A stretch of 64,000 bases of DNA from Candidatus Gastranaerophilales bacterium (GCA_947589115.1 CANPZP010000001.1:1-64000); one strand, 5' to 3'. Counted from the stretch's first letter, positions 1 to 9,784 are shown. The notes: generated by a model from the letters alone, not told the origin. Numbers and translations: made by a program.

Positions 1-34
1 GAATAAATACAATAAAACCATCCCAAAACAGTGA

Positions 35-2353
35 TTAAAAAATTTCATTTGAAATTTTATTTTCTTTCATATCATATGTTTTTATTTTCAACTTTTTTTC
101 ATCCAAGGTAAGAGCATAAATGAGTTTATTTTCGGCATTAAAAAATGTTTTATCCTTATGAGAAGTAAATAAAGGAACATACGGGATATAAAATTCATCA
201 GCAAGACGAAATAAAGACTTATTATCCCGAGAAAATGCGACGGCAAAATTTGCGGTATTTTTACCGATACATTGTAAATTCGGAGTTTCTAAAGGCGGCC
301 CCGCCGGTGTAGTTCTTGCCGGATTTTTCGGATTTGATATTACACCTGTTGAGCGCAAAAGTGTCAGATTAATTTTATTTTTTTCAACTTCATACTCTTG
401 ATTCCCTTTAGTTATAAGTATAAAGTCCTGAGCTTTCATAAATCTCTGCATCGGAGAAGTATTTGGCTTTACTTCTTTTCCTTTTGTTTTCGGCAGATTA
501 TCGTATATATTAAAATCAGGATTAAAGTTTCTTTTAGTTATTCCGAATAAATCTTCATTATAAGTAGTTGTTATTTTTTCTTTTAAATTAAAACCTATTT
601 TCAGAAGATGATTTTTACTTTTATTATTCCAATTTACGAAAAATTCAATAAATTCACTTTGATTATACAAAATTATGTCGATATTTAATTTATGTTTTAT
701 GCTTTTTTTCGTTCTTCCTTTTTTCGTTGAATTTTGCGGTATATCAATCAGGTAATTCAAAGAAAGAATACACCTTATTTTATTTGTTTCTTTTAATTCA
801 ACTTTGGATAATTCAGCGGATATGGGCTTATCTCCCTTTAAAGCTCCGAAATTATAACTATCTCCTATATCTGCGATATCCGTTATTGAAATGAAGTCTT
901 TATATTGTTTATTGTTTTTTTTGTCCGTCAGTATTATTTTATTGTTTTTTATTTCAAATTTAATAAATTTATTTTCAATAGAATTTTTTGCGGTTTTCAA
1001 ATATGTTGTTTTACATAAAGTATTTTTATCTATATTTTTAAGTGAAAAAGGCGCTATATTTTTAACATCTATTAAATATTTATATATTTTTTTATAATCT
1101 TCGGTAACAGGAATTTCATTAATATTATATAATTTTTCATCCGTGAACCCGAAAGAAGAAGCAATTTTTACGGCATTCATCCATTTGGGAAGCTGTTTAT
1201 CCGTATTAATTTCTATAACTCCGCTATAATTAAAAGAAGAAAGGTTAATAACCGAAAGAGAACCGTTATTTGAAGATAAATCTCTTACGACCCGTTTAAT
1301 AACACCAAGAGAAACATCATCAGTTTCACTGAATCTTAACATTACTTGTTTATCCATACTATCCGTGCCGCATCCGTAAATGCTGTCATGGGCATGATTT
1401 TGGATTAATTTTTTATAAGCGTAATTTATTTCGTTTTGTTTATTTAAAGAATTATAAAAATATGTGCCGATGGCATTTAAAGGCTCTGCAATACGGCTTA
1501 AGAGCCATTGAGAACGTGCATTTGCCTGTTTTACGTATATTCTTGAGGAATAAACACCGGGAAGTATAAAATTTAAAGAGTTATCTAAAAATTCTCCTTT
1601 AACTTTTTTTCTTGTTTTTATTTTTTTAAAGTATTCAAAGGGAGAAGCTATTTTTATATTATAATCCGTATAAATATTGTTCAAATCTTTAATTTGAGCC
1701 ATAACATTTTCAGGCGGACAAAGATGATCCGCACCTATTGGAAGTAATACATTTTCGCCGCTTTTAACGGAAATTTTGTCAATATATTTTTTTAATAATT
1801 CAGCTTTTTTTTGAATAGGGAGGTTAAGGTTTAAAAAATCCTGAAAATAGCCTTGAATCAGATTAGTAACTTTAATGCCGTCCCAATCCAAATCTGCGGG
1901 CAAATCACCGATTCCACGCCATAAACAAGCTTTATCGATATTATAAAATTTAAGAATGGGGATAACAGAGGCGCTGTGCCCGAATGTATCGCATAAATAA
2001 CCTAAAAACTCCGTTTCTCCCAGCTCTTTTGATTTATTTAATCCCATTTCCATGTTTCTGCAATAACATTCTCCGGATACGAGAAAACTGTCAGTACTGC
2101 AATAAAACGGACCTATTCTTAACTTTTTTTGTTCCGTTAATTTTTTTATTAAATTGTAATTATAAGGCTTAATTTCAAGATAATCTTCCAAGGCACATGT
2201 TTGACCGTCAAAATAAAAACAATCCAATTTATTGGTTTGCAGCATGTTTAAAATACAATCAAATACTTCTATCAGTCTTAATCTGAAATCTTCAAAATCT
2301 CTATACCATTCTCTGTCCCAGTGAGAATGTACATAAGCCGTTACTTCTTTCAT
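35..2353 (-). CDS. GH38 family alpha-mannosidase
   Basis: Glycoside hydrolase family 38 enzyme, 772 aa, that would remove alpha-linked mannose from glycans or mannosylglycerate-like compounds. Seen: an N-terminal HSHWDREW motif (residues 9-16, metal ligands likely H11 and D13), CDTFGH at 121-126 with D122 as probable nucleophile, and QNHAHDSIYGCG near 318-329 carrying the C-terminal metal histidine. The N-terminal half resembles bacterial MngB-type sequences more than long lysosomal enzymes. No signal peptide, so probably cytosolic. The start sits almost on the catalytic motif, so it is secure even though no SD is visible; a TATAAA box lies 8 nt before the ATG. It is divergent from malQ. Substrate cannot be told from sequence. 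Confidence 0.9.
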   Translation of the reverse strand: MKEVTAYVHSHWDREWYRDFEDFRLRLIEVFDCILNMLQTNKLDCFYFDGQTCALEDYLEIKPYNYNLIKKLTEQKKLRIGPFYCSTDSFLVSGECYCRNMEMGLNKSKELGETEFLGYLCDTFGHSASVIPILKFYNIDKACLWRGIGDLPADLDWDGIKVTNLIQGYFQDFLNLNLPIQKKAELLKKYIDKISVKSGENVLLPIGADHLCPPENVMAQIKDLNNIYTDYNIKIASPFEYFKKIKTRKKVKGEFLDNSLNFILPGVYSSRIYVKQANARSQWLLSRIAEPLNAIGTYFYNSLNKQNEINYAYKKLIQNHAHDSIYGCGTDSMDKQVMLRFSETDDVSLGVIKRVVRDLSSNNGSLSVINLSSFNYSGVIEINTDKQLPKWMNAVKIASSFGFTDEKLYNINEIPVTEDYKKIYKYLIDVKNIAPFSLKNIDKNTLCKTTYLKTAKNSIENKFIKFEIKNNKIILTDKKNNKQYKDFISITDIADIGDSYNFGALKGDKPISAELSKVELKETNKIRCILSLNYLIDIPQNSTKKGRTKKSIKHKLNIDIILYNQSEFIEFFVNWNNKSKNHLLKIGFNLKEKITTTYNEDLFGITKRNFNPDFNIYDNLPKTKGKEVKPNTSPMQRFMKAQDFILITKGNQEYEVEKNKINLTLLRSTGVISNPKNPARTTPAGPPLETPNLQCIGKNTANFAVAFSRDNKSLFRLADEFYIPYVPLFTSHKDKTFFNAENKLIYALTLDEKKLKIKTYDMKENKISNEIF

Positions 2354-2402
2354 ATTTTGATTTTATAATTTTTTATAATACTTTTCAAGATTCAATTGAT
2401 AC

Positions 2403-2431
2403 TTGTAAAATATTATTTAAGATTATAAAAT
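2403..2431 (+). promoter_or_regulatory. Probable promoter of the malQ operon
   Basis: TTGTAA at 2403-2408 and TAAAAT at 2426-2431 are separated by 17 bp and lie 33 bp before the malQ start, in the divergent gap with the GH38 gene. Confidence 0.5.
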
Positions 2432-2464
2432 TAAAAAGTATATTTATTTAAGGATATGTAAATT

Positions 2465-4381
2465 ATGACTTATTGCAATGAACAAAGTAAATCACCATTT
2501 TTAAGCAAAGAAAAGAAAAACATAATTCAAAATGCATTAAAAGTGCTGGGGAAAAAGCATATGGCATTTATAGCACATGCTAACAGTTTTCCTGCCGAAC
2601 CCGGAAAAAATACAGGCTTCGGAAGCATTAACTCAAACAGTGCAAAAAAATTAATAGATTTTCTTTCCGGAGTATTTACCGATATTCAGCTTGGGCCTGC
2701 GGGAAAAACTAAATCCATTGATGCTTCACCATATACAGGAACAATCTTTTCCGGCAATCCTTTATTTATTGACTTAGAGCAGCTTACCTCTAACGAATGG
2801 TTTAATATTTTATCAGTTGAAACCTACAATAAAATAACGGAAAACAATCCCAATAAAAACACAAATAAAACCGCATATTCTTATATTTTTGACTTACAGG
2901 AAAAAGCATTAAAAGAGGCATTTAATAATTTTAAAAATACTGACTGTAAAGAATTAAAACTAAAATTTGAGGAATATAAAGAAAAAAATAAATTCTGGCT
3001 TGAAAAAGATTCATTATATGAAGCATTAACAGAAGAACATGGCAACGATTATTGGCCGATGTGGGAAAATGAAGAAGATAAATCATTATTTAATCCTCAA
3101 AATGAAGAACAAAAAATACAATATGCAAAAAGGATAAAAGAATTACAGGCAAAATATTCAGATTTAATAGATTTTTATTCTTTCTGCCAATTCGTAATAT
3201 CAATCCAAAACGATAAATCCAGAGAATATGCGCTCTCAAAAGGCATTAAAATGATAGCTGACAGACAAGTTGCATTTTCAGACAGAGATAATTGGGCATA
3301 TCAATCATACTTTTTAAAAGGCTGGTACTTAGGCTGCCCGCCTGACTATTTTTCAGAGGACGGACAAATGTGGGGATTCCCCGTTATGGACCCCGAAAAA
3401 CTATTTAATAAAGATGGTTCTTTGGGTGAAGGCGGATTACTCATGAAAGAATTATACAAAAAAATGTTCAGAGAAAACCCAGGCGGTGTGAGGATTGACC
3501 ATATGGTAGGATTAATAGACCCTTGGGTTTACGTTGCCGGAAAAAAACCAAAAATAGAAGAAGGGGCCGGAAGATTATATTCTTCGCCGGAACATCCTAT
3601 TTTATCCAAATACGCTATTGCGACCTTGGAGGATTTAAATCCTGAAGTTGAAGCGGATAAAGAAGAACGTATAATAAAACTGACAGAAGAACAGATAAAA
3701 AAATACGGAGCATTGGTTGAAAAAATTGTTATCGGTGCTGCAAAAGAAGTAGGACTTGATAAAGATTCCATTGTTTGTGAGGATTTAGGAACACTTACAT
3801 ATCCTGTCGTAAGTGTTATGAAAGAATACGACCTTCAGGGTATGAAATTAATACAGTTTGTAGTACCCGAAAACGAAAAGCATCCGTACAGATGCAAGAA
3901 TATAACTCCAAGAAGCTGGGCAATGGTAGGTACTCACGATAATGAGCCTATAAGAATGTGGGCTGACCAAACAGTTAACACGGAAGCAGGTTATTTAAAC
4001 GGGAAAAATCTGGCGGAAGATTTAATGCCGGAGGCTTCTGATGAAGAAAAAGAAGAGTGTGCGGTCAGATGTTCCAAGGATTCAGCTTATTTAACTCAAA
4101 GAAAATTTGTTGAACTGTTTGCTTGTAAAGCTGAAAATGTTCAAATATTCTTTACGGATTTTCTTGGATTATATGACGTATACAACCGCCCCGGAACATC
4201 GGGAGAGCAAAATTGGTCACTTAGAATACCCGATAATTATGAAGAAGTATACTGTAATAATCTTAAAGAAGGTACCGCTTTGAATCTTGCATTAATTTTA
4301 AAACTCGCTATTGAGGCAAGAGGAAGTGAATTTGCTTCTTTACATCAAGATACTATAAAACAGCTTGAAAGTTTAATTTAA
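2465..4381 (+). CDS. malQ: 4-alpha-glucanotransferase (GH77, amylomaltase)
   Basis: Transfers alpha-1,4-glucan segments between malto-oligosaccharides and releases glucose, in glycogen or maltodextrin metabolism in the cytoplasm. Seen: GVRIDHMVG with the expected nucleophile D345, VCEDLG with the expected acid/base E439, and GTHDNE further on holding the third catalytic Asp. The protein is 638 aa, longer than the roughly 500-aa bacterial type, with extra sequence around residues 130-200. The start has AAGGA 11 nt upstream. First gene of a tight run malQ-queD-uppP-punA (gaps 9, 3 and 1 nt), so all four are probably co-transcribed although their pathways differ. Confidence 0.92.
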   Translation: MTYCNEQSKSPFLSKEKKNIIQNALKVLGKKHMAFIAHANSFPAEPGKNTGFGSINSNSAKKLIDFLSGVFTDIQLGPAGKTKSIDASPYTGTIFSGNPLFIDLEQLTSNEWFNILSVETYNKITENNPNKNTNKTAYSYIFDLQEKALKEAFNNFKNTDCKELKLKFEEYKEKNKFWLEKDSLYEALTEEHGNDYWPMWENEEDKSLFNPQNEEQKIQYAKRIKELQAKYSDLIDFYSFCQFVISIQNDKSREYALSKGIKMIADRQVAFSDRDNWAYQSYFLKGWYLGCPPDYFSEDGQMWGFPVMDPEKLFNKDGSLGEGGLLMKELYKKMFRENPGGVRIDHMVGLIDPWVYVAGKKPKIEEGAGRLYSSPEHPILSKYAIATLEDLNPEVEADKEERIIKLTEEQIKKYGALVEKIVIGAAKEVGLDKDSIVCEDLGTLTYPVVSVMKEYDLQGMKLIQFVVPENEKHPYRCKNITPRSWAMVGTHDNEPIRMWADQTVNTEAGYLNGKNLAEDLMPEASDEEKEECAVRCSKDSAYLTQRKFVELFACKAENVQIFFTDFLGLYDVYNRPGTSGEQNWSLRIPDNYEEVYCNNLKEGTALNLALILKLAIEARGSEFASLHQDTIKQLESLI

Positions 4382-4390
4382 GGAAATAAT

Positions 4391-4750
4391 ATGCATGAAT
4401 TAAAAGTTGAAAGTTCATTTTCTGCTGCGCATCACTTGTTAAACTATAACGGAGAATGTGAAAATCAACACGGACATAATTGGAAGGTTGAAGCTTATTT
4501 TAGAGGGAGTAATCTTGATAAGTCTAATTTACTTATAGATTTCAAACTTTTAAAAAAGGAGCTTAACGGCATATTGAATAATCTTGATCATAAAGATATC
4601 AATACTTTAGAAGAATTTAAAGGTATCAGCCCATCAAGCGAAATATTATCCAAATACATTTATAAAAAATTAAAAGAAAGAATACCTTCAACATATAAAA
4701 TATCAGTCTGGGAAACGCAATTTGCTTGCGCAAGCTATTTTGAGGAGTAA
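4391..4750 (+). CDS. queD: 6-carboxytetrahydropterin synthase (QueD/PTPS family)
   Basis: Converts 7,8-dihydroneopterin triphosphate to 6-carboxy-5,6,7,8-tetrahydropterin in queuosine/7-deazaguanine synthesis. Seen: a 119-aa single-domain protein with the PTPS zinc histidines in SAAHHL (residues 11-16) and HGH (27-29), and the CxxxHGH spacing that puts catalytic Cys23 before the HGH pair, the QueD signature. WET near the C-terminus supplies the pterin-anchoring Glu. AGGA lies 8 nt before the ATG. Other queuosine genes (queC, queE, queF) are not in this window. Confidence 0.9.
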   Translation: MHELKVESSFSAAHHLLNYNGECENQHGHNWKVEAYFRGSNLDKSNLLIDFKLLKKELNGILNNLDHKDINTLEEFKGISPSSEILSKYIYKKLKERIPSTYKISVWETQFACASYFEE

Positions 4751-4753
4751 TAA

Positions 4754-5608
4754 ATGCATATTATACAAGCAATAATTATGGGTATAGTTCAAGGATTAAG
4801 CGAATTTTTGCCTATTTCAAGCTCGGCACACCTTGTAATTTTTTCAAATCTTTATAAAGTATTTGTAGATGATTCAATTACGGAACAATCTTCACAAGAA
4901 ATATTTCTTGATATAATGCTTCACCTCGGTACTTTAATTGCCGTGTTAATTTACTTCAGAAAAGATATTTATAATATTATCAAATCTTTATTTCAAAGTA
5001 TAAAAACAAAAGACTTTTCAGATGAAAATTCCAAAACGGGGTTATATATTTTAATAGGTACTGTATTTACGGTTTTAGTTGCATTCCCGCTTAAAGAAAC
5101 AGCCGAAAAATTGGTATTTAAACCGATAGAAGTCGGTGCATTATTAATTTTAACCGGAATTTTCCTGCTGGGAAGCGAATTTTATTCTAAAAGACAGCAG
5201 GAAAAATCAGATATAATAGATTTTAAAACCTCGGTAATAATGGCAATTTTTCAAGGAATAGCAGCATTACCCGGATTTTCACGCTCGGGATTAACCATTG
5301 CTTCTGCGTTATTTAATAAAAAAACAAGGGTAGCGGCGGCAAGATATTCATTTTTATTGAGTATTCCTATTATACTCGGAGCTTCTACGGTTTATCCTTT
5401 AATTAAGATAAATTTTCATGAATTTAGTGAATATAACTGGACGGCTATTATATCGGGAACTATTGTATCCGCCATTGTCGGGTATTTATGTATAAAGTAT
5501 TTTCTAAAATTTCTTAATAAATATTCACTGTCATTTTTCGGATATTATTGTATGATTATAGGGTTTTTAACTTTCGGATTTTTTACTTTTATATCAATGG
5601 GGTTATAA
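4754..5608 (+). CDS. uppP: Undecaprenyl-diphosphatase UppP (BacA)
   Basis: Integral membrane phosphatase that recycles undecaprenyl diphosphate to the monophosphate carrier used for peptidoglycan and surface polysaccharide. Seen: 284 aa, many hydrophobic helices, the QGLSEFLPISSSAH motif at residues 13-26 (E17 and the Ser cluster) and PGFSRSG at 173-179 with the conserved Arg. GAGGAG precedes the ATG closely and the gene starts 3 nt after queD. In this class the enzyme also gives tolerance to bacitracin. Its place beside other envelope genes in the window fits its role. Confidence 0.95.
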   Translation: MHIIQAIIMGIVQGLSEFLPISSSAHLVIFSNLYKVFVDDSITEQSSQEIFLDIMLHLGTLIAVLIYFRKDIYNIIKSLFQSIKTKDFSDENSKTGLYILIGTVFTVLVAFPLKETAEKLVFKPIEVGALLILTGIFLLGSEFYSKRQQEKSDIIDFKTSVIMAIFQGIAALPGFSRSGLTIASALFNKKTRVAAARYSFLLSIPIILGASTVYPLIKINFHEFSEYNWTAIISGTIVSAIVGYLCIKYFLKFLNKYSLSFFGYYCMIIGFLTFGFFTFISMGL

Positions 5609-5609
5609 A

Positions 5610-6410
5610 ATGAATTTAACGGTAAATTATATTAAAGAAAAAATAGGAAATTTTACACCGGAATTAGGTATAATTCTCGGCTCGGGGCTTGGTGATTTCG
5701 CAGATGGCTTAAAATCCGTAATTATACCCTATAATGATATACCGGGATTTGAAAAATCAAATGTCAAAGGGCATAAAGGTCAATTGGTTTTTGCCGAACC
5801 GTACGGAAAAAAACTCATAATAATGCAAGGCAGATATCATTTCTATGAAGGTTATTCAATGCAGACAATTACTTACCCCATAAAAATTATGAAAAAATTA
5901 GGGGTAAAAACACTCATAATAACAAATGCTGCAGGCGCAATATCAAAAGACTTCAATCCTTCTGATTTAATGTTTATAACCGACCATATTAATTTTATGG
6001 GTTCTAATCCGTTAATGGGAGTTAATGATGACAACTTGGGAACAAGGTTCCCCGATATGAGTGAAATATATTCAAAAGATTTAATTTTAAAAGCAAAAAA
6101 TACGGCTGAAAAATTAAACATTAATTACCAAACAGGCGTGTATGCGGCAACTACGGGGCCAAGTTATGAAACGCCCGCAGAAATAAAAATGTATCAAATT
6201 ATGGGCGCTAATGCCGTCGGAATGTCAACCGCACCTGAGGCTATTGTTGCTAACTATTGCGGAATAAAAGTCTTGGGTATTAGCTGTATTACTAATTATG
6301 CTGCAGGTGTCACAGATTCCGTACTTAACCATGAAGAAGTTATACATACCGCTAACTTAGTTAAAGATAACTTTAAAAATCTTTTAAATGAACTTATTAA
6401 AATCATTTAA
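5610..6410 (+). CDS. punA: Purine nucleoside phosphorylase (type I, inosine/guanosine)
   Basis: Phosphorolyses inosine and guanosine to the free base and ribose-1-phosphate. Seen: 266 aa, phosphate-binding GSGLGDF near residue 24, GRYHFYEGY, TNAAGA, and the AVGMSTAPE base-site segment, all in the order of the low-molecular-weight trimeric PNP family. It starts 1 nt after the uppP stop, with a GGGG stretch inside uppP as SD. It is convergent with hpt, which would salvage the hypoxanthine and guanine it releases, so the two probably act in sequence although they are in different operons. Confidence 0.92.
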   Translation: MNLTVNYIKEKIGNFTPELGIILGSGLGDFADGLKSVIIPYNDIPGFEKSNVKGHKGQLVFAEPYGKKLIIMQGRYHFYEGYSMQTITYPIKIMKKLGVKTLIITNAAGAISKDFNPSDLMFITDHINFMGSNPLMGVNDDNLGTRFPDMSEIYSKDLILKAKNTAEKLNINYQTGVYAATTGPSYETPAEIKMYQIMGANAVGMSTAPEAIVANYCGIKVLGISCITNYAAGVTDSVLNHEEVIHTANLVKDNFKNLLNELIKII

Positions 6411-6460
6411 TTCTGTTTAGTATTCTATCAAAAGCTCATACCCGCTTTGTATATACTCAT

Positions 6461-7006
6461 TTAATTCGGAAAATATCCTATATAAGGTAAATTCCTAAAA
6501 TATCCTTTATAATCAAGCCCATAACCGACCACGAATTTATCATCTATTTCAAATCCGTAAAAATCAGGCTCTATTTCAACCTGTCTTGCACATTTTTTAT
6601 TTAATAATGATACAAATAATAATTTTTTAGGATGATGTTTGATTTTAAATAAATCGGTAAGGAATCTTGCTGTTAAGCCGGTATCTATTATATCTTCAAC
6701 TATTAATACGTTCTTATCATCCAGATTAGGCAGGGTTAAATCTATTGCCTGTAAATTATTTGTCGATTTTGTTTCATTTCCGTAACTTGATATTCTTATA
6801 AATTCCATTTGAATATTATGGCTAAAACGTTTTACCAAATCACTGCAAAACATTACAGAACCTTTTAATACGCATATTACATATATATCTTCATCCGTGG
6901 AAAACGAATTTTCTATATTTCGGGAAAGAATATTTAATTTTTGCTGAATTTCATCCTCTGTTATTAATACTTTTAAATCGGCTATATCTTTATCAAGCAT
7001 CGTCAT
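6461..7006 (-). CDS. hpt: Hypoxanthine(-guanine) phosphoribosyltransferase
   Basis: Converts hypoxanthine or guanine plus PRPP to IMP or GMP. Seen: 181 aa with the PRPP-binding segment VLIVEDIIDTG near residues 100-110, a metal/PPi loop LKGSVMF, and a C-terminal VVGYGLDY segment of the purine site. The start overlaps the end of tilS by 14 nt; a second ATG two codons in (MTM) is also possible. The tilS-hpt pairing is a common conserved arrangement in bacteria, usually followed by ftsH, which is absent here. Confidence 0.93.
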   Translation of the reverse strand: MTMLDKDIADLKVLITEDEIQQKLNILSRNIENSFSTDEDIYVICVLKGSVMFCSDLVKRFSHNIQMEFIRISSYGNETKSTNNLQAIDLTLPNLDDKNVLIVEDIIDTGLTARFLTDLFKIKHHPKKLLFVSLLNKKCARQVEIEPDFYGFEIDDKFVVGYGLDYKGYFRNLPYIGYFPN

Positions 7007-8360
7007 TATCTATATTCTCCATTTTTAGTATATGTGTAGGTATTACATCGGTTCTTAATTTTTCACTTAAGCCGACACCTACAACCCACAAAACCTCTTT
7101 GCCTTTACATAATAATACTGTATTATCACGGTCATGTTCAGGAATATTCTTATTAATAAAATACTTTTTAAGCTTCATTTTACCTTGCATTCCGAAAGGC
7201 TGGATAATATCTCCGTTTCTTCTTGTTCTTAATGTCAGAGGAAATTCAATATTGGTTAAGTCCACATACGCACATTTACTTATTGATTTAGGATATTTTT
7301 CCACTTTTTTATTCGTTTCTTTTACGGTAATTCTGTATTTCCCGCCAAAATTATATGTTCCCGGGGATTTTACACATACCTCATCCTCTATTTTTTTATA
7401 ATTATCGGAATGTACAAAATAAGTATATTTATGAGAAACAAATAACCACAAATCATTCCTTACGGAAAGGGTTTTACCGGTTTTTGACTTTTGGTTTTCC
7501 GTTATAAAATTTATTAATTCCTGTATCTTTGAAAAACTTGGTTCTATATCGTTATTTACCAGCAATTTATATACAAAATGCTGTTTAATGGCGGAATTTA
7601 ATATAAGAAAATTCTGCGTAAGCCACTTATTACCTATAGTTATTTGATTTTCAATGTTTTGCATTAATTCATTTATTACTTTATTATTACCTGAGGCAAT
7701 ATCGGCAAGTGTAATTAATGAATTTTCAATATTGGGATTTATAAGCTTTATGGCAGGCATGATATTATGCCTTATATTATTTCTGGCATATTTAGTATTA
7801 GCATTACTGGAATCATTATTGGGATAAAGTTCATTTTTTATGCAATATTCTTCAATATCACGTCTTGAAAAATTAAGAATTGGTCTTATAACTTTAAAAC
7901 CGCCTAAATCACGTAATTCCCTTATACCCTCCAGTCCGTTTAATCCGGTACCTTTTATAATTCTGTATAAAATGGTTTCAGCATTATCACTTTTAGTGTG
8001 AGCCGTTAATATAGCATCCGCTTCAAAATCCTGAGCACATCTTTTAAAGAAATCATATCTCATTTCACGAGCAACTAATTCAGAAGCTTTTACACCCTCT
8101 TGAAGTGTATCAGATATGAAAGTAATATCGTTTTCTTCGCAAAAGGCAAGACATCGTTCTTTCTCGGCTTCTGATTCCTTACCACGCCAATTATGATTTA
8201 AATGCGCCGCAACCAGTAAAAATCCGTACTCTTTTGAAAGCTTATTCATAATATCTAACAGACACATTGAATCCCAACCGCCTGAAAATCCGACAATAAA
8301 CGTACTTTCACACGAAATATTTACATACTTCTTCAGGATATTTTTTACTGTTTCTATCAT
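6993..8360 (-). CDS. tilS: tRNA(Ile)-lysidine synthetase TilS
   Basis: Modifies C34 of tRNA-Ile(CAU) to lysidine so that it reads AUA and accepts Ile; essential for decoding. Seen: N-terminal PP-loop ATPase motif SGGWDS at residues 26-31, HLNHNWRG and AHTKSDNAET typical of the N-type PP-loop domain, and C-terminal TilS domains up to residue 455. The ATG has no SD. Instead an extended -10 box ends 6 nt before the ATG, so the mRNA is probably leaderless. The C-terminal portion resembles the usual substrate-binding domains. Downstream hpt overlaps by 14 nt. Confidence 0.93.
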   Translation of the reverse strand: MIETVKNILKKYVNISCESTFIVGFSGGWDSMCLLDIMNKLSKEYGFLLVAAHLNHNWRGKESEAEKERCLAFCEENDITFISDTLQEGVKASELVAREMRYDFFKRCAQDFEADAILTAHTKSDNAETILYRIIKGTGLNGLEGIRELRDLGGFKVIRPILNFSRRDIEEYCIKNELYPNNDSSNANTKYARNNIRHNIMPAIKLINPNIENSLITLADIASGNNKVINELMQNIENQITIGNKWLTQNFLILNSAIKQHFVYKLLVNNDIEPSFSKIQELINFITENQKSKTGKTLSVRNDLWLFVSHKYTYFVHSDNYKKIEDEVCVKSPGTYNFGGKYRITVKETNKKVEKYPKSISKCAYVDLTNIEFPLTLRTRRNGDIIQPFGMQGKMKLKKYFINKNIPEHDRDNTVLLCKGKEVLWVVGVGLSEKLRTDVIPTHILKMENIDNDDA

Positions 8361-8366
8361 TCTTAT

Positions 8367-8375
8367 ATTATAGCA
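8367..8375 (-). promoter_or_regulatory. Extended -10 promoter of tilS, giving a leaderless mRNA
   Basis: On the minus strand TGCTATAAT is followed by 6 nt and then the tilS ATG, so initiation at the usual distance would fall on the ATG itself. No clear -35 box is seen; TTGTAT lies 20 bp upstream. Confidence 0.55.
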
Positions 8376-8413
8376 GATTTATTGGCTTTTTTATACAAAA
8401 AATACAGTAAAAA

Positions 8414-9250
8414 TTATTTATCAGTAAGTAAAAATAAGCTTACAAGGTCATTTATTTGATTAACGCTCTTTTGGTACTCTTGAACTGATTGTTCAAGCTG
8501 CATTATATTTGTTTTATATTCCTGTATCTTTAATAAACACTCTCTTGTAGAACTGTTCAATTCTTCCTGAACTTCTTGTGCTTCTTTTAAAACACCGTTC
8601 ATAGGAATACCCATAGCTTCCATGGTCTGCCTTATAATTTGAGCACCTGTTTGTTTTGTAACTCCAACAGGAAGCGTTGAAATCAAACTCTTTAATTTTG
8701 CAACATTAGAGGGTATGCTTATTTGCCCGTTTATTATTGCAGCTCTTTGTATTTGCTCCTTTTCAACACTTATTTGCGGCTGATTATTAATGGGAGATTG
8801 TACAAATGCACTTATAGGTATTGATTGAGAGGCAACTTCCTTAACCGGCGTATTATTTATAACGGGTTTTTCTTCATGTTTTACTTCACTTGAAACGGGA
8901 AGTTCATTTATTAACTCATCAAATTCATCCGCTTTTAATGGTTCAACGGGTTTAGCTTCAGCCTTTACCTCAACAGCTGCATCAGGTGTAATCGATATAT
9001 TATTATCGGTTAAATCGTCTAAAACGTTTAAGTCAGGCTCTTCTTCAATTATTAAACTGTCTAAAGAATCAGCTCCGTTTGAAGATTCCTGAAATTGTAA
9101 TTCCTCTATATCATTTATTTCCGTTAACGGAAGTTCATTACTTATATTATTATTATTTTCCTGAACCGGAGTTATATCTGCTTCGGCTTGTCTTTTTAAT
9201 GCTTCAACTATCTTTTTACCTACACCGTCAGGAAGTTGATTTCTTGTCAT
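8414..9250 (-). CDS. Acidic low-complexity protein with C-terminal coiled coil, unknown function
   Basis: Not recognised. 278 aa, no signal peptide or membrane segment. The N-terminal 30 residues look like a short folded stretch (GVGKKIVEALKRQAE); residues 35-160 are rich in Glu, Asp, Asn, Pro and Val and probably disordered; residues 165-278 are better ordered, with a Thr/Gly/Gln segment (KQTGAQIIRQTMEAMG) followed by a coiled coil through the C-terminus. Such a tail suggests a scaffold or partner-binding protein, which is inference only. The start has AGGAAAG upstream. It stands between tilS and a parvulin on the same strand with short gaps, possibly one operon. Confidence 0.6.
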   Translation of the reverse strand: MTRNQLPDGVGKKIVEALKRQAEADITPVQENNNNISNELPLTEINDIEELQFQESSNGADSLDSLIIEEEPDLNVLDDLTDNNISITPDAAVEVKAEAKPVEPLKADEFDELINELPVSSEVKHEEKPVINNTPVKEVASQSIPISAFVQSPINNQPQISVEKEQIQRAAIINGQISIPSNVAKLKSLISTLPVGVTKQTGAQIIRQTMEAMGIPMNGVLKEAQEVQEELNSSTRECLLKIQEYKTNIMQLEQSVQEYQKSVNQINDLVSLFLLTDK

Positions 9251-9295
9251 AATCTTTCCTCTTTTTTTGAATGCTTGAATTATATCTGAAAAAAA

Positions 9296-9739
9296 TTATT
9301 TATTCAATAACTTATCAATTTCTTTATCATCAAGATAATATTTACGTTCGAAATTCTCTTTATCCGAAAAATAACGAATATCATAAACTTTAGCCAAATG
9401 CCATCCTGCTTGAGTTTTTATTGGCTCTGATATTACCATTTTGGGCATATTGAAAACAACATCCTCAAATTCTTTAAACATTCTGCCGTGTTCATTATAT
9501 CCTAAATCTCCCTCATATTCGCTTGACGGACACTTTGAATACTTTTTCGCAGCCTCTTCAAAAGTTATTTCTTTGGCTTCTATTTTATTTTTTATATCTT
9601 TTGCTTCCTGCTCGCTATTAACAAGTATATGACTTGTTTTTATTTCCTTTTTGTCTAGCCCTTTGTTGAAATATGTTATCGGAAAATATATACAAAACAA
9701 AACTAATACTAAACAAAATAATTTCAGAATATTTTTCAT
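9296..9739 (-). CDS. Membrane-anchored parvulin-type peptidyl-prolyl isomerase
   Basis: PpiC-type isomerase that would help fold exported proteins. Seen: an N-terminal hydrophobic segment (KLFCLVLVLFCIYF) that acts as signal anchor, then KTSHILVNSEQEA, GDLGYNEHGRM and KTQAGWHLAKVYD, the parvulin order, ending at 147 aa. The longest frame starts 36 nt earlier, but GAGGT lies just before the ATG at 9739 and the earlier starts would run through it, so the shorter form is chosen. A second, larger parvulin lipoprotein is encoded at 19.4-20.5 kb. The N-terminal chain-binding region is minimal. Confidence 0.85.
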   Translation of the reverse strand: MKNILKLFCLVLVLFCIYFPITYFNKGLDKKEIKTSHILVNSEQEAKDIKNKIEAKEITFEEAAKKYSKCPSSEYEGDLGYNEHGRMFKEFEDVVFNMPKMVISEPIKTQAGWHLAKVYDIRYFSDKENFERKYYLDDKEIDKLLNK

Positions 9740-9784
9740 AAATAACCTCATACCATAATATAAATAATTATACATTAAATTTTT

